Below, piece after piece: positions 19,822-30,521 of a stretch of DNA of 64,000 nucleotides. The position numbers and the translations under genes were made by a program. The DNA comes from CAVQRC01 sp963715045 (GTDB lineage Bacteria > Planctomycetota > Planctomycetia > Pirellulales > Lacipirellulaceae), in the NCBI GenBank assembly GCA_963715045.1, contig CAVQRC010000006.1, positions 62,001 to 126,000 on the forward strand, read 5' to 3'. The notes beneath the pieces are model-generated. The model ran no database searches. It was not told where the DNA came from and saw only the letters and a program-made list of their open reading frames with translations. Position 1 is the first letter of the stretch. Each line of letters opens with the position of its first letter.

Positions 19822-20553
19822 ATGACGGTAGTCTTTGACGGACCGCATTCTCTGATTCTACGACCCCCCGCTTTGGTGGACGACGCGATGCTCGCCACGA
19901 CTGAGAAACACCAGGACGGCCTGGAGTTTTACCAGCGGCTGATCGAAGGGGATGAACTCGCCTGTCGCAAGCTGGTCCGCCGTCTCCAAGTAACCGAAGG
20001 GGCCTCGGTCGTACGGATCTGCGAGGCACTGACCGAGGCGTTTCATGCCATCGGAGATACCTGGCAGTGCTCGCAGTTGGAGATTTATCGAGAGCATATC
20101 GCCAGTGAGATCGCTTACGCGATGTTGCTGGAACTGTGGGCGCGGCTCCCCGAGCCCGAATCAGACGCCCCGCTTGCCGTCGGCTGCACGCCCGAAGACG
20201 ACCCGTACCGCTTGCCAACCCTGATGGTCGAAGTCGTGTTGCGGGAACTCGGTTGGCGGACCCAGTCGTTCGGGACGAACCTTCCGCTGGAGATGCTGGA
20301 ACCGGCGTTTCGCGAAGTCCAGCCTGGACTGTGCTGGGTGAGTGTCTCGCAAGTGGCGTCGGAAACGCGCCTGCAGGAGCAACTCGCAGCGCTCAGCCAG
20401 CTGGCACAGACCTATCAGGTCGAAGTCGTGTGCGGTGGACGCGGCGTCCGCAGTGAACTCGTCGATCGGTATGCGGGAATTCGCTTTGTCCGCGATTTGA
20501 GCGGGCTGGCAATCTTCGAACCGGACGTTTCGAAAACGCGTCACAAGCGGTGA
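19822..20553 (+). CDS. Cobalamin-binding-domain-like protein (B12-binding_2 + B12-binding), axial His apparently lost
   Basis: About 243 residues. Residues 30-110 are the four-helix cap domain (YQRLIEGDELACRKLV, then IGDTWQCSQLEIYREHIASE, whose W and EH are typical of the family). Residues 115-235 form a Rossmann domain (LMVEVVLRELGWRTQSFGTN, LCWVSVSQVAS, VEVVCGGRG). In CarH-type light sensors and methionine synthase the cobalt ligand lies in D/ExHxxG; here the matching stretch is PEDDPYRLP with no histidine. It may therefore bind cobalamin base-off without a protein ligand, or have lost binding. ATG 19822 is chosen; ATG 19888 is possible. It has no DNA-binding head, so it may act through a partner. 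Confidence 0.75.
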   Translation: MTVVFDGPHSLILRPPALVDDAMLATTEKHQDGLEFYQRLIEGDELACRKLVRRLQVTEGASVVRICEALTEAFHAIGDTWQCSQLEIYREHIASEIAYAMLLELWARLPEPESDAPLAVGCTPEDDPYRLPTLMVEVVLRELGWRTQSFGTNLPLEMLEPAFREVQPGLCWVSVSQVASETRLQEQLAALSQLAQTYQVEVVCGGRGVRSELVDRYAGIRFVRDLSGLAIFEPDVSKTRHKR

Positions 20554-20683
20554 CGCATCAGGAATCGGCCGTGCGTCGATGGTGCCCGTCGACTGGCGAA
20601 CTGGCGGCCGTTGGAGCCGAGGTCGCCGAGCAAAACCGACACACGCCGTCGTGCGATTGACGTATGCCCTGCTGGAGGTCCCT

Positions 20684-21566
20684 TCAGGCGTCTGTCTCGG
20701 GTCTGCGCTGCAGTTCGTCGAGTTCGCTCTGGAGCCTGGCGAGGGTTGCGATCAAGGTCTCGATTTCCTCACCCAGCGCGTTTGCCGAGCGGGCGGCCGT
20801 GGCCTGCCAATCGTCAATCGTCGGGCGGTCCGGCATGTAGAGCAAATTCAGTGTCAACACGCCGCCCAGCACCGCGGCGAGCAGCGTCGCAATCACGATC
20901 AAGGGGATCGGCAGCCCGACCGCATGACTGAGCACCAGTCCGATCGCGGTCGCAGTCAGCGGGGCCAAGAGCCCGACCACGGGTCGTAGTTCTCGTCGGC
21001 CGGCGAAGAGCGTCCGGGTGCGTTGCACGACACTGAGATAGCTGGCCTGCAAACGAACCCGATGTCGCCGACGCCGCAGCGAGCGCAACCGATTCGTGGC
21101 GGCCATGAGCCGTGCGGCGGCGGCCTGAGTTCTTGCCGCGTTGGCTGCCGGAGCGTCTGGCTCGGGCGGGGCCGGAACGTTGCTGCGGAGGGGCTGACTT
21201 CCGAGGAACGGGAGCGGACTGCCGGTCGAGATTCGACGGCCGCGACGGCTCACGTGGGGCGAAGACGTCGACTTGGACGACCGGTATCTGCAGCGACTCG
21301 CGGACCAGAACCTTCTTGACGTATGCCTCGCAGGGAGCTCCCCGGTCGATTCGCGGGGCCAGCTCGACCGAGTACTCCGCGGGGACGAAGCCAATCACCT
21401 GTCCCTGGCAAACGATCTGAACGGCGGTCGTCGTGAAGCGATTGGCACGGTCGCGAACCAGCTCCACCTCACACCCTTCGCGGATGATTTCTCGAATCAA
21501 TTCGCGACGGCCTTGCTGGTGAATACCGGCGACAATGAATTCGAAACTGTCTTCAGGCTGCCGCAT
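20684..21566 (-). CDS. HIRAN-domain membrane protein with C-terminal coiled coil (frame broken near 21185)
   Basis: Residues 8-90 match a HIRAN domain: FEFIVAGIHQQGRRELI, VELVRDRANRFTTTAVQIV and VIGFVPAEYS. A proline-rich linker follows, in which the reading frame changes once (about 21180-21240). The second part has basic residues (NRLRSLRRRRHRVRL), two membrane helices (LLAPLTATAIGLVLSHAVGL; LIVIATLLAAVLGGVLTLNL), and ends in a predicted coiled coil (GEEIETLIATLARLQSELDEL). HIRAN is best known for binding DNA 3' ends in helicases, but stand-alone copies exist. Here it would be tethered to the membrane. The gene follows glmS by 90 bp on the same strand and may be cotranscribed. Confidence 0.65.
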
Positions 21567-21656
21567 GGTGGTCGGCTCGGTACGGGCGAACTGGCCAACG
21601 CCCGGCGATCGCGTGTCAGTCAGGGCTCGGTCGGCCGCCGGATCGGTCCGCAGTCG

Positions 21657-23540
<1,884 letters not shown>

Positions 23541-23885
23541 ATTTGAACTCCGTTCCAGCTACGCTCACGGAAAGGGGCCAGCAGGCAGCCGTGGCTCGAA
23601 AATCCCAGCGATCGAGCGATGCCCGGCTAGTCTGAGTAATAGACCAGATCCGGGCGATATCGCCTAGAGAAGCACCGCCCCGCCAGCACGAAGCGAACTG
23701 TTCGAGAAAACTCGAAACTCGTCTACCGTGATTCAGACAGATCCGGTATCACATCTTCCCGTCGCCCAGTCTCTACCGGAGTCAAGCTGCGGTATGAGCC
23801 GGGCGGCGGCTTGCGAATCGAAGGAACGAATCGCGTGGCAGGCGCGTCCTGCCACCCCTCTCACGCCAATCCAGGGAGTAGGATC
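23541..23885. other. Divergent intergenic region between glmS and kdsB
   Basis: 345 bases that must hold both promoters. I could not pick a convincing -35/-10 pair. AGGGAG at about 23873-23878 is the probable ribosome site for a GTG start of kdsB at 23886. Confidence 0.35.
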
Positions 23886-24671
23886 GTGCGTAAATCAACG
23901 CCCGCGCTGCGGCTGCGAATGCGAAGTTTTGTGATTATCCCCGCCCGGCTTGCGTCGACGCGACTGCCCGAGAAGCTGCTGCTCAAGGAGACCGGAAAAT
24001 CGGTACTCGAGCACACCTGGGAAGCGGCACGGCGTGCCCGGCGTCCGCTCGGCGTCCGGATTGCGACGGACGACGCCCGGATCATGCAGGAAGTTGAAGC
24101 GTTCGGCGGCCGGGCAGTGCTGACCAGCCCCGACCATGCCAGCGGCACGGATCGCGTGGCCGAGGTCGCCCGCGACATGAACGGGGCCGACATCATCGTC
24201 AACCTCCAGGGCGACGAACCGGATATCGATCCCGAATCGATCGATCAAGTCATCGAACTGCTCGAAGCCAATCCGGCGGCAGGGATGGCGACGATCGCCG
24301 CGCCGATCCGAGACGAAGCCAAGATCGACGACCCGGCATGCGTCAAAGTCGTGTTCGACGACGAGGGTCGGGCCCTGTATTTCAGTCGCAGCCCGATTCC
24401 TCATGTCCGCGATCGTGATGGGAGTTGGCTGACGGCCGCTTCTCCCACCCCGACGCATTTTCAGCACATCGGCCTGTACGCGTACCGCCGCCGATTCCTG
24501 CTGGAACTGGCCGGCATGGCACCCTCGCCGCTCGAGAAGCTCGAGAAGCTCGAGCAGCTCAGGGCGCTGCAGGCGGGCGAGACGATTCTGGTCGGGCAGG
24601 TCGACGAAGCAGCCGCGGGGATCGATACCGTGGCGGATTACTGGGAGTTCGTCGCGCGGCGGGCCGCTTAG
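23886..24671 (+). CDS. kdsB: 3-deoxy-manno-octulosonate cytidylyltransferase (CMP-Kdo synthetase)
   Basis: The catalytic domain is complete: FVIIPARLASTRLPEKLL (nucleotide-binding loop with the R and K of the family), GVRIATDD, SGTDRVAEVA, IVNLQGDEPDI, YFSRSPIPHV, and QHIGLYAYRRRFL. It activates Kdo with CTP for lipopolysaccharide core synthesis, so the organism has, or had, an outer-membrane lipid A pathway. GTG 23886 has an AGGGAG site; the ATG at 23919 gives the family's usual N-terminus but has no ribosome site, so either could be right. LEKLEKLEQ shows a small internal amplification of a three-codon unit. Its last 17 codons are duplicated downstream. Confidence 0.93.
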   Translation: MRKSTPALRLRMRSFVIIPARLASTRLPEKLLLKETGKSVLEHTWEAARRARRPLGVRIATDDARIMQEVEAFGGRAVLTSPDHASGTDRVAEVARDMNGADIIVNLQGDEPDIDPESIDQVIELLEANPAAGMATIAAPIRDEAKIDDPACVKVVFDDEGRALYFSRSPIPHVRDRDGSWLTAASPTPTHFQHIGLYAYRRRFLLELAGMAPSPLEKLEKLEQLRALQAGETILVGQVDEAAAGIDTVADYWEFVARRAA

Positions 24672-24848
24672 GTTAAATCACAAATGACAAAACGCAAATG
24701 ACAAACAAATAATCAAAGAAATAAAGAACCAAAGAATCGATACCGTGGCCGATTATTGGGAGTTCGTCGCGAGCGCCGCTTAAGCTAAATCACAAATGAC
24801 AAGACGCAAATGACAAACAAATGAGCAAAGAAAAAAGCACCAAAGAGT
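24621..24848 (+). repeat. Tandem duplication of the kdsB tail plus flanking AT-rich repeat
   Basis: The 115-base segment starting at 24621 (last codons of kdsB, its stop, then a spacer of ACAAATGACAAA-type words) recurs from 24736 with a few substitutions. The second copy keeps the coding sense (IDTVADYWEFVAS..A) but has no start. The spacer is much richer in A than the surrounding genes. No transposase or inverted ends are present. The duplication looks recent. Confidence 0.85.
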
Positions 24849-24960
24849 GGTGTAACCTTGCCGATCTCTGTGCGCGGTTTTGGTAATTGTGAGTTGAGTT
24901 TTGTTTGAGATTTGGCGGTTGTGACTTTTGATTTAACGCGGCGATGCACTGCGGCAGCTC

Positions 24961-25945
24961 TCAGCCCGTCTGATACAGCTCACGCACCAGCAGCTCGGGC
25001 GACCCCCGTTCATCGCCGCGTTCGTAGTGCCACTCGCGATGGGTCGGAACGAAGACTTCCTCCTGCGGCCACGGCAGGCAGGGGGGCCCACCGAGCAATT
25101 CGATCAATGCGGCGGAGTCCATTGCGACGTTTCCGGCACGCGGCGGTATGGGGCCGGCTTCGACGCGGGGGCAGCCGATGAGAAGATCCGGATCGTAGCC
25201 GCCGACACGATTGACGACCTGGGCGATTTCGTAGAGGCTCATTCGCCGCGGCCCGCCGGCATGGAACAAGCCGGTCAAGTCGCTGGCCAGCACGCGTTCG
25301 TACATCACGTTCATGCAGTCGGTGTAAGCCGGTGTGCGTATCTCGTCGTAGTACAGAGTCGCGGGACGGCCTTTCTTGAAGCGGGACTGAATCCAATCGA
25401 TCGCGCCGGCGTGGCCGTTGAAGCTGACGCCCATCGGCAGCGAGATTCGCAGGATGGTCGCGTGCGGAAACCATTCGAGAATCAACTGCTCGGCCGAGAC
25501 CATCGTCTTGCCGTACACGGTTACGGGGTCGGGACGATGCGACTCGCGGTAACCGCCGTGCCCGTCGTCGCCGGAAAAGACGAGGTCGATCGATAGATGC
25601 ACGACGCGAGACTCGTGCTCCGCGACGATCGACAGCAGGTTCGTGAGGCCCTCGACGTTCGTACGCCAGGCCAGACGCGTGTCGAGTTCGCACGCCCGCA
25701 AGAGCGCAATTGCCGGCGCAGTTCAGGACCGATTGAAAACCGTACTCGTCGAACAGTTGTGACAACGCGGCACGGTCTTCGAGATCACAGGCGACGATCG
25801 CCGGGCCTGCCAGACGCCAATTATCGCGCTGGCGAATGCCGACCACCTGCCCGGGGTAACGGTCTCGAAAATACGACAGCGCGTTGTAGCCCGCGACGCC
25901 CGCGATTCCAGTGATCAACAGCGGCAAGCGGACAGGAGGGAGCAT
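24961..25945 (-). CDS. RmlD-like NAD(P)-dependent sugar reductase/epimerase (frame broken near 25703)
   Basis: About 327 residues when joined. The first frame gives LPLLITGIAGVAGYNALSYF, a Rossmann dinucleotide loop, and VLNCAGNCAL. After a one-base change at about 25703 the second frame continues RACELDTRLAWRTNVEGL, then SIDLVFSGD and the catalytic YGKTMVSAE (Y-x3-K). The C-terminal part (FHAGGPRRMSLYEIAQ) is typical of extended SDRs such as dTDP-4-dehydrorhamnose reductase. The substrate is unknown; no other rhamnose genes are nearby. It lies upstream of nothing else on its strand and is preceded by a G-rich repeat (25955-25981). Confidence 0.75.
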
Positions 25946-25954
25946 GGAGGAAGG

Positions 25955-25981
25955 GGGCAGGGGTCGGGGATCAGGGGTCAG
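25955..25981. repeat. G-rich dispersed repeat (GGGGTCA/GGGGTCG words)
   Basis: Words of the AGGGGTCGGGGATCAGGGGTCA kind stand between the RmlD-like gene start and the end of the YgfZ gene. The same words occur at 54876-54916, 60401-60427 and inverted at 60474-60507. Function unknown. Confidence 0.6.
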
Positions 25982-26002
25982 TTCTTTCGCAGAGGAGCGG
26001 GA

Positions 26003-26942
26003 CTACAGCACGACGACGTTGCCTTCAGGCGCGGTCAGGCTGGTACCTGAGTCGCAGTGACCGCGGCGGATCATGGCCAATCCCACACCCGTATCGCGGG
26101 CGGGTGAATGGGTCCACGACGTGACTCGCCCGACCGGCTTTCCGTCGGCAGTGAGGTCGAACGGCGCCGCGGCCGTGACGCAGACACTCCGCAGCGACCC
26201 GACAGAGCTGCCGATTGACATGCCCCAGGGCATCGATGCGGGCAACCGTTTCCTGGCCCAGGTAGCATCCTTTCGTGAAACTGATCGCCAGTTCGTCGCG
26301 GCTGACTTCCTGAGGGAAATTGTCGTCGCCGAAGTCACGTGCGAACTGGGGTGTGCCGGTCTCGATGCGAAGCGCTTCGGCCACGTCGGAGTTGCACTTC
26401 ACCGCCCCCTCTTGTTCCAGGCGGGCGAACAGCGCGGTGGACGAGGATGCATCGCACTGCAGCAGCCAGCTTCCCGCCCCGAACCAGTCGCGCTGAATCG
26501 CACAACCTCCCGGCAATGGCAGGAAAGACTCGGTGGCCGGCGATGCCGCGGTCTCGACGGCGATGCCCGCCAGCAACTCTGTCGCGTGGGGGCCGAAGAC
26601 AGTCGTACAGGTGACCGTCGGGCAGAGTTCGATCGTGAGGTCTTCGCGGATGTGATATCGATCCAGGAAGTCGCGAAGCTGTGGACCGGGCCCGCCCGCG
26701 GAGATCACGACAAGTTGCTCGCCCCCATGGATCGCGAGAATGTGGGCGAAGATCTTGCCTTTGACGTTGGTAACGAACGCCTCGCAGGCGGTGCCAGGCT
26801 CGAGACGCTTCACATCGTTGGTGCAGAAGTTCTGAAGGAAGTCGGCACGATCCGGTCCGGTCAGTCTGAGCACGGACCAGTCATCGAGCTGTGCAAATCC
26901 AGCTTGCTTCATGGCCTGTTCGTACTGTTCACGCCAATCCAT
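26003..26942 (-). CDS. YgfZ/GcvT-like folate-binding protein (frame broken near 26190)
   Basis: About 313 residues. The family signature KGCYLGQE is present (FTKGCYLGQETVARIDALGH). The N-terminal part WSVLRLTGPDRADFLQNFCTND is typical of YgfZ, which uses tetrahydrofolate to help iron-sulfur enzyme assembly. Near 26190 the frame changes; the correct end is DLTADGKPVGRVTSW ... GLAMIRRGH, the usual last strands. ATG 26942 is chosen, with GAGGA about 8 bases upstream. It follows the LarA-like gene by 11 bp, so both are probably one transcript. Confidence 0.8.
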
Positions 26943-26953
26943 ATCGAAGTTCC

Positions 26954-28168
26954 TCAAGAACGCACGGAAAGGAGCTGGGCCTCGTGCAAAAGCACGACCT
27001 GCCCGCAGCGGTTCGCCAACCGCGACAGCTCCAGCGCAGTGTGGATGGGCGCGATCCGCAGCTCTTCGAGCAGCTCGTCTTCCAACTCGCTGAACATGAA
27101 AACCGGGCCTTGCTCGAGCGCCGCGGCGAATTGCAGTGCGGCCCAGGCGTCGGGTGACTTCTCGCGGCGAATCCGGTGGAGGGCGTCGTTTGGCTCTTCG
27201 CTGTGGAGGAGGTGGGCGAGTGCGGGCCCGGGTCGCTCGGCGAGGTTCGTAATCAGGGCAATGACGGTTCCTTCGTCTGCCGCGGCGCGGGCCGCAGCGA
27301 GCGCCTCGGCGACGTCATGCCAGCAATGGTCCTCTGCGGTAGCCCCGACAGCGGCGATGACCAGCCCTACCGGACCCGGCACTGAGTGTTCCCAGACTTG
27401 ATCGGCCAACGCACGTGTCGATGCATCGACGCGTTCGGCGAGCCCGGCGTGAACTGCCAGCACTTGCCCCCGTGCGGCGGGAACCACCTGGACCGTGAAT
27501 TGAACTCCCAGCAGCCACGCGGCTTCGTTCACCTCCTGGCGGCGGTGCTTGTGGTGGACCTCGGACTCGAAGGCGGCGGTGACGCGAAAGTGCTGCTGGG
27601 TCTGATCGTCGGCATAGGTAGGGTAGATCGCGTGGTGCACGCCGAACGCACCCGGAGCATGCGGGGGGCGGACGACTCCCAGCGGAATGACGAGGTCGGC
27701 ATCGCAGAGCAGGCGATTGAGCACGACAGGTTCCCCCGAGGCGGCCGTGGCCAGCAAAGCCAGTTGATTCCGGTCGCCCGGATCGTGGCGTACCACGCGG
27801 ATTGCGTCGCAGCCGGAGGTCTTCAGGGTTGCGGTGAGCGTCGCTGCAAAGCTCGAGGTGGCCGGCAGCAGGATCGCCACACGTTCCGCTTCGACACCGG
27901 CTGAAATGAGTTCGGCGACGACTCCGACGACCAGGGATGCCGCTTGCGGGACCCGCTCTTCAACCGCGATCACGATCCGATCGCCGGGAAATACGGTCTC
28001 CCGCAGCGGGGGATACTCGCAAGGCTCGTTCAACGCCGCCCGGACGGCTGCCTGAGGATCCGTTACCGGGCGGTTTGCCTGTTCGGAAAGGATCTCGAGC
28101 AGCCGCTCGTGCGGGTCGTCGATCTCGAGCTTGCAGCCCGGCTGCAAATGAATGGTCCGAACAGGCAT
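26954..28168 (-). CDS. LarA-like (DUF2088) protein, probably not an active lactate racemase
   Basis: 404 residues from ATG 28168. It has the LarA N-terminal pattern: EYPPLRETVFPGDRIVIAV, a helical VVGVVAELISAGVEAERV, GEPVVLNRLLCDADLVIPLG and HAPGAF. True lactate racemases hold a nickel pincer on a lysine in GFSGGAK and use histidines nearby; here the matching stretch reads GAFGVHHAIYP, so the lysine is absent, and the first catalytic-histidine segment (A-x-G-x-H) reads LLPATSS. I therefore infer a non-racemase role. No larB, larC or larE gene is in the window. No ribosome site precedes the ATG. Its start diverges from the lipoprotein gene at 28400. Confidence 0.65.
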   Translation of the reverse strand: MPVRTIHLQPGCKLEIDDPHERLLEILSEQANRPVTDPQAAVRAALNEPCEYPPLRETVFPGDRIVIAVEERVPQAASLVVGVVAELISAGVEAERVAILLPATSSFAATLTATLKTSGCDAIRVVRHDPGDRNQLALLATAASGEPVVLNRLLCDADLVIPLGVVRPPHAPGAFGVHHAIYPTYADDQTQQHFRVTAAFESEVHHKHRRQEVNEAAWLLGVQFTVQVVPAARGQVLAVHAGLAERVDASTRALADQVWEHSVPGPVGLVIAAVGATAEDHCWHDVAEALAAARAAADEGTVIALITNLAERPGPALAHLLHSEEPNDALHRIRREKSPDAWAALQFAAALEQGPVFMFSELEDELLEELRIAPIHTALELSRLANRCGQVVLLHEAQLLSVRS

Positions 28169-28399
28169 AGGAGGGAACTTGTGGCAAACGTTCGCGGTCT
28201 CAAATTCAGCACGCGACGATTCAGTGTTTGTCGGTGCTCGTTTATAGGGCACTGCCCTTCCGCCGGCCACCGTCAGAATATGCACCGCGGTGCCGGGCTC
28301 CGCTTCCCGAGATGGGCCGATTGACCTACGATACGGCCCGGATTGACTACCTGTTCTGGACCCTTCTGGTGGTCGGCGAAGACGAAGGATCGACTCCAC

Positions 28400-30409
28400 A
28401 TGCATACCCCCTGGCACTGCGTTCTTCTCACATTGGCACTAGGATTCTGGGCCTGCTCTCAAACCGGGTGCGACACACGGGAAGTCGGCTCGCCCGGGGA
28501 AGGCGGCTCGTCCGCCGCCGGCGATGCGACCGGGCAATTCGATAGCCGGTTCGCCACGCTCGTCGCAACGTATGCCAAAGCCCGGACGTATCGCGACCAG
28601 GCAACTCTGCACATCGAATACGCGCACCGTGACGAGGGCCTGGTGCGAACGAGCCAGGAATTGGCCAGCGTCGTCGTGGAGCGGCCGAATCGGCTGCGAA
28701 TCGAGCGGACTGCGGTGACCAACGGGGAGGACGCACGGCTCGAACGACTCGTCCTTTCTGACGGTCGCCGCCTGTACGTCACGGTCTCGGAGCTCCCCGG
28801 GCAATTGCTGGAAGTCGACGCCCCTCTGCGGATCGACCTGGACGCGTTGCTGAGCGATCCGACCGCCCGGGCGGCCGTGCTCCCCTTCTCGGTGGAGGCG
28901 CTCTACCCTCAGCTGGAACTGCTGATGTCGAAGACGCCGCTTAAGCGGATCCTCAGTGAGGCGAAGAGCAAGCGGGTGGCGACGGATGCCGAGCACGAAG
29001 GTGTGGTTTGTCATCGACTTGAAATCGAGACCGACGAGGGCACATATGTTTACTGGATCGATTGCGAGAACGGATTGCTGCGGCGGGTCGACCTGCCGGT
29101 TCAAGTGGTTGCGGACCTGCTTGATCCGGACCGGCAACTGCGGCAGATGAAGGTCTGGCTGGACCTGGCCGACGCCCAACTGGACCCGACTCTGCCAGCC
29201 GAGACGTTCGTGTTGCAGCCGCCAGAGACTTGCGTTCGCGTCACCCGCTTCGTGACGAGCCACCCGGGTCCGGCGCCGGTCGGTCCCGACTTCACGACCC
29301 GCGATCGAGACGCCTACGACGCCGCCGTGCTGGCCTACCATCGTGAACTGAGCGAGGCGGCGATCGAGGGCCAGTCGTTTCTGATCGACGCCGCCGCTCC
29401 CCAGCTCGCGTCGCGGTCCGAATTCAACGTGCTGCGGAGTCTCCCCCGCTGGACGAACACGGACGTCATCGCGCCGGGCAACATCACGGTCGTGGATCGC
29501 GGCGGGGCCGCCGAGCGGTTGCTCGTCGTCGAAGGTCTGAAGACGGTTGTCGAGCTCGACCTGGCGAGTCGGGAGCTTGCCCGCCATGAGCTTGATCTGG
29601 CCGCCGGGGACGGCGTGTCGTTCGTGCGGACGATCGTGGATGGACAGCAGCGGCGGTGGTATCTCGCGTCCGGAAACGCCCGGCAGCAATTGCACGTGTA
29701 CGACGAGTCATTTAAGCACGTGTTCAGTTATCCATCCGGCGGGACGCACGATGGCATCGCGGACGCACAGTTCGGCGACCTGGACGGAGATGGGATGCCG
29801 GAGGTTTACGTCGGCTACTGGGGGGCGGTCGGCGTGCAGGGAGTCGGGCTGGACGGCAAACGATTATGGTCGGATCGGTCGCTGGAGCATGTGTTGCACC
29901 TGACGACGGTCGCCCTGACTCCAGGGCGTGGGAACGAATTATGGTGCGTCAACGGGCGCGGCACGTTGGCGAGATTCTCGTTTCGTGAGAAACTTGGCGA
30001 GTTGAAGGTTGGCGATCGAGTGCTGATCGACGTGGCATTTGCGGACGTCGACGGCGATGGCGTTCCGGACGGGTGCGGGCTGGCATTCAACGACGTTGGC
30101 AAGTACGAGGCCGTCGGCATCGATCGTGAAGGCCAGGAGTTGTGGGCGTATCCGCTTCCCGAGGGGGAGTTTCGCACGCAGACGGAGCGAATCGTCGTGG
30201 CCCAGATCCCGGGTCGCGACGGCGGGTGGTTGATTCCGGCCGCGGACGGTTCGTTGCATGTTCTCTCGGCAACCGGGGACCTGGTGGATCGCATGAACCA
30301 TGGCAGGGCGATTAACGGTGTGGCGACCGCCCGATCCGGCAATGAGGTCGTGCTTGTGATCGCCGACAGCGAGGGACTCACGGCATGGACGCTCGAGCAG
30401 TCGCCGTGA
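28400..30409 (+). CDS. Lipoprotein with LolA-like N-terminal domain and FG-GAP/VCBS propeller
   Basis: About 669 residues from ATG 28400. The N-terminus (LLTLALGFWACSQTGCDT) offers lipobox cysteines. Residues 45-290 resemble the LolA/LppX outer-membrane lipoprotein-sorting fold as found in planctomycete DUF2092-type proteins (ATLHIEYAHRDE, RLYVTVSELPGQLLEVDA, CHRLEIETDEGTYVYWID). Residues 360-660 form a propeller with FG-GAP calcium loops: FGDLDGDGMPEVYVG and FADVDGDGVPDG. Members are taken to be extracytoplasmic binding proteins; ligand unknown. It is divergent from the LarA-like gene, 231 bp away. Confidence 0.7.
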   Translation: MHTPWHCVLLTLALGFWACSQTGCDTREVGSPGEGGSSAAGDATGQFDSRFATLVATYAKARTYRDQATLHIEYAHRDEGLVRTSQELASVVVERPNRLRIERTAVTNGEDARLERLVLSDGRRLYVTVSELPGQLLEVDAPLRIDLDALLSDPTARAAVLPFSVEALYPQLELLMSKTPLKRILSEAKSKRVATDAEHEGVVCHRLEIETDEGTYVYWIDCENGLLRRVDLPVQVVADLLDPDRQLRQMKVWLDLADAQLDPTLPAETFVLQPPETCVRVTRFVTSHPGPAPVGPDFTTRDRDAYDAAVLAYHRELSEAAIEGQSFLIDAAAPQLASRSEFNVLRSLPRWTNTDVIAPGNITVVDRGGAAERLLVVEGLKTVVELDLASRELARHELDLAAGDGVSFVRTIVDGQQRRWYLASGNARQQLHVYDESFKHVFSYPSGGTHDGIADAQFGDLDGDGMPEVYVGYWGAVGVQGVGLDGKRLWSDRSLEHVLHLTTVALTPGRGNELWCVNGRGTLARFSFREKLGELKVGDRVLIDVAFADVDGDGVPDGCGLAFNDVGKYEAVGIDREGQELWAYPLPEGEFRTQTERIVVAQIPGRDGGWLIPAADGSLHVLSATGDLVDRMNHGRAINGVATARSGNEVVLVIADSEGLTAWTLEQSP

Positions 30410-30521
30410 CAGTGCGTTGGGCCGGACGAGGTGCTAGGTGCATGTCCAAGGGACAAAGACGGCTCGTTCATGGGAGGGCTGCCGCCAGCCCGAGGAGATT
30501 TCTTCCCTGGAGGACAGGGCC

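Noticed and set aside
23541..23720. glmS ribozyme in the leader
   Set aside because: No glmS-ribozyme sequence words are seen, and that ribozyme is known from Gram-positive bacteria.
24621..24960. Insertion sequence causing the kdsB tail duplication
   Set aside because: No transposase, no inverted ends and no target-site duplication.
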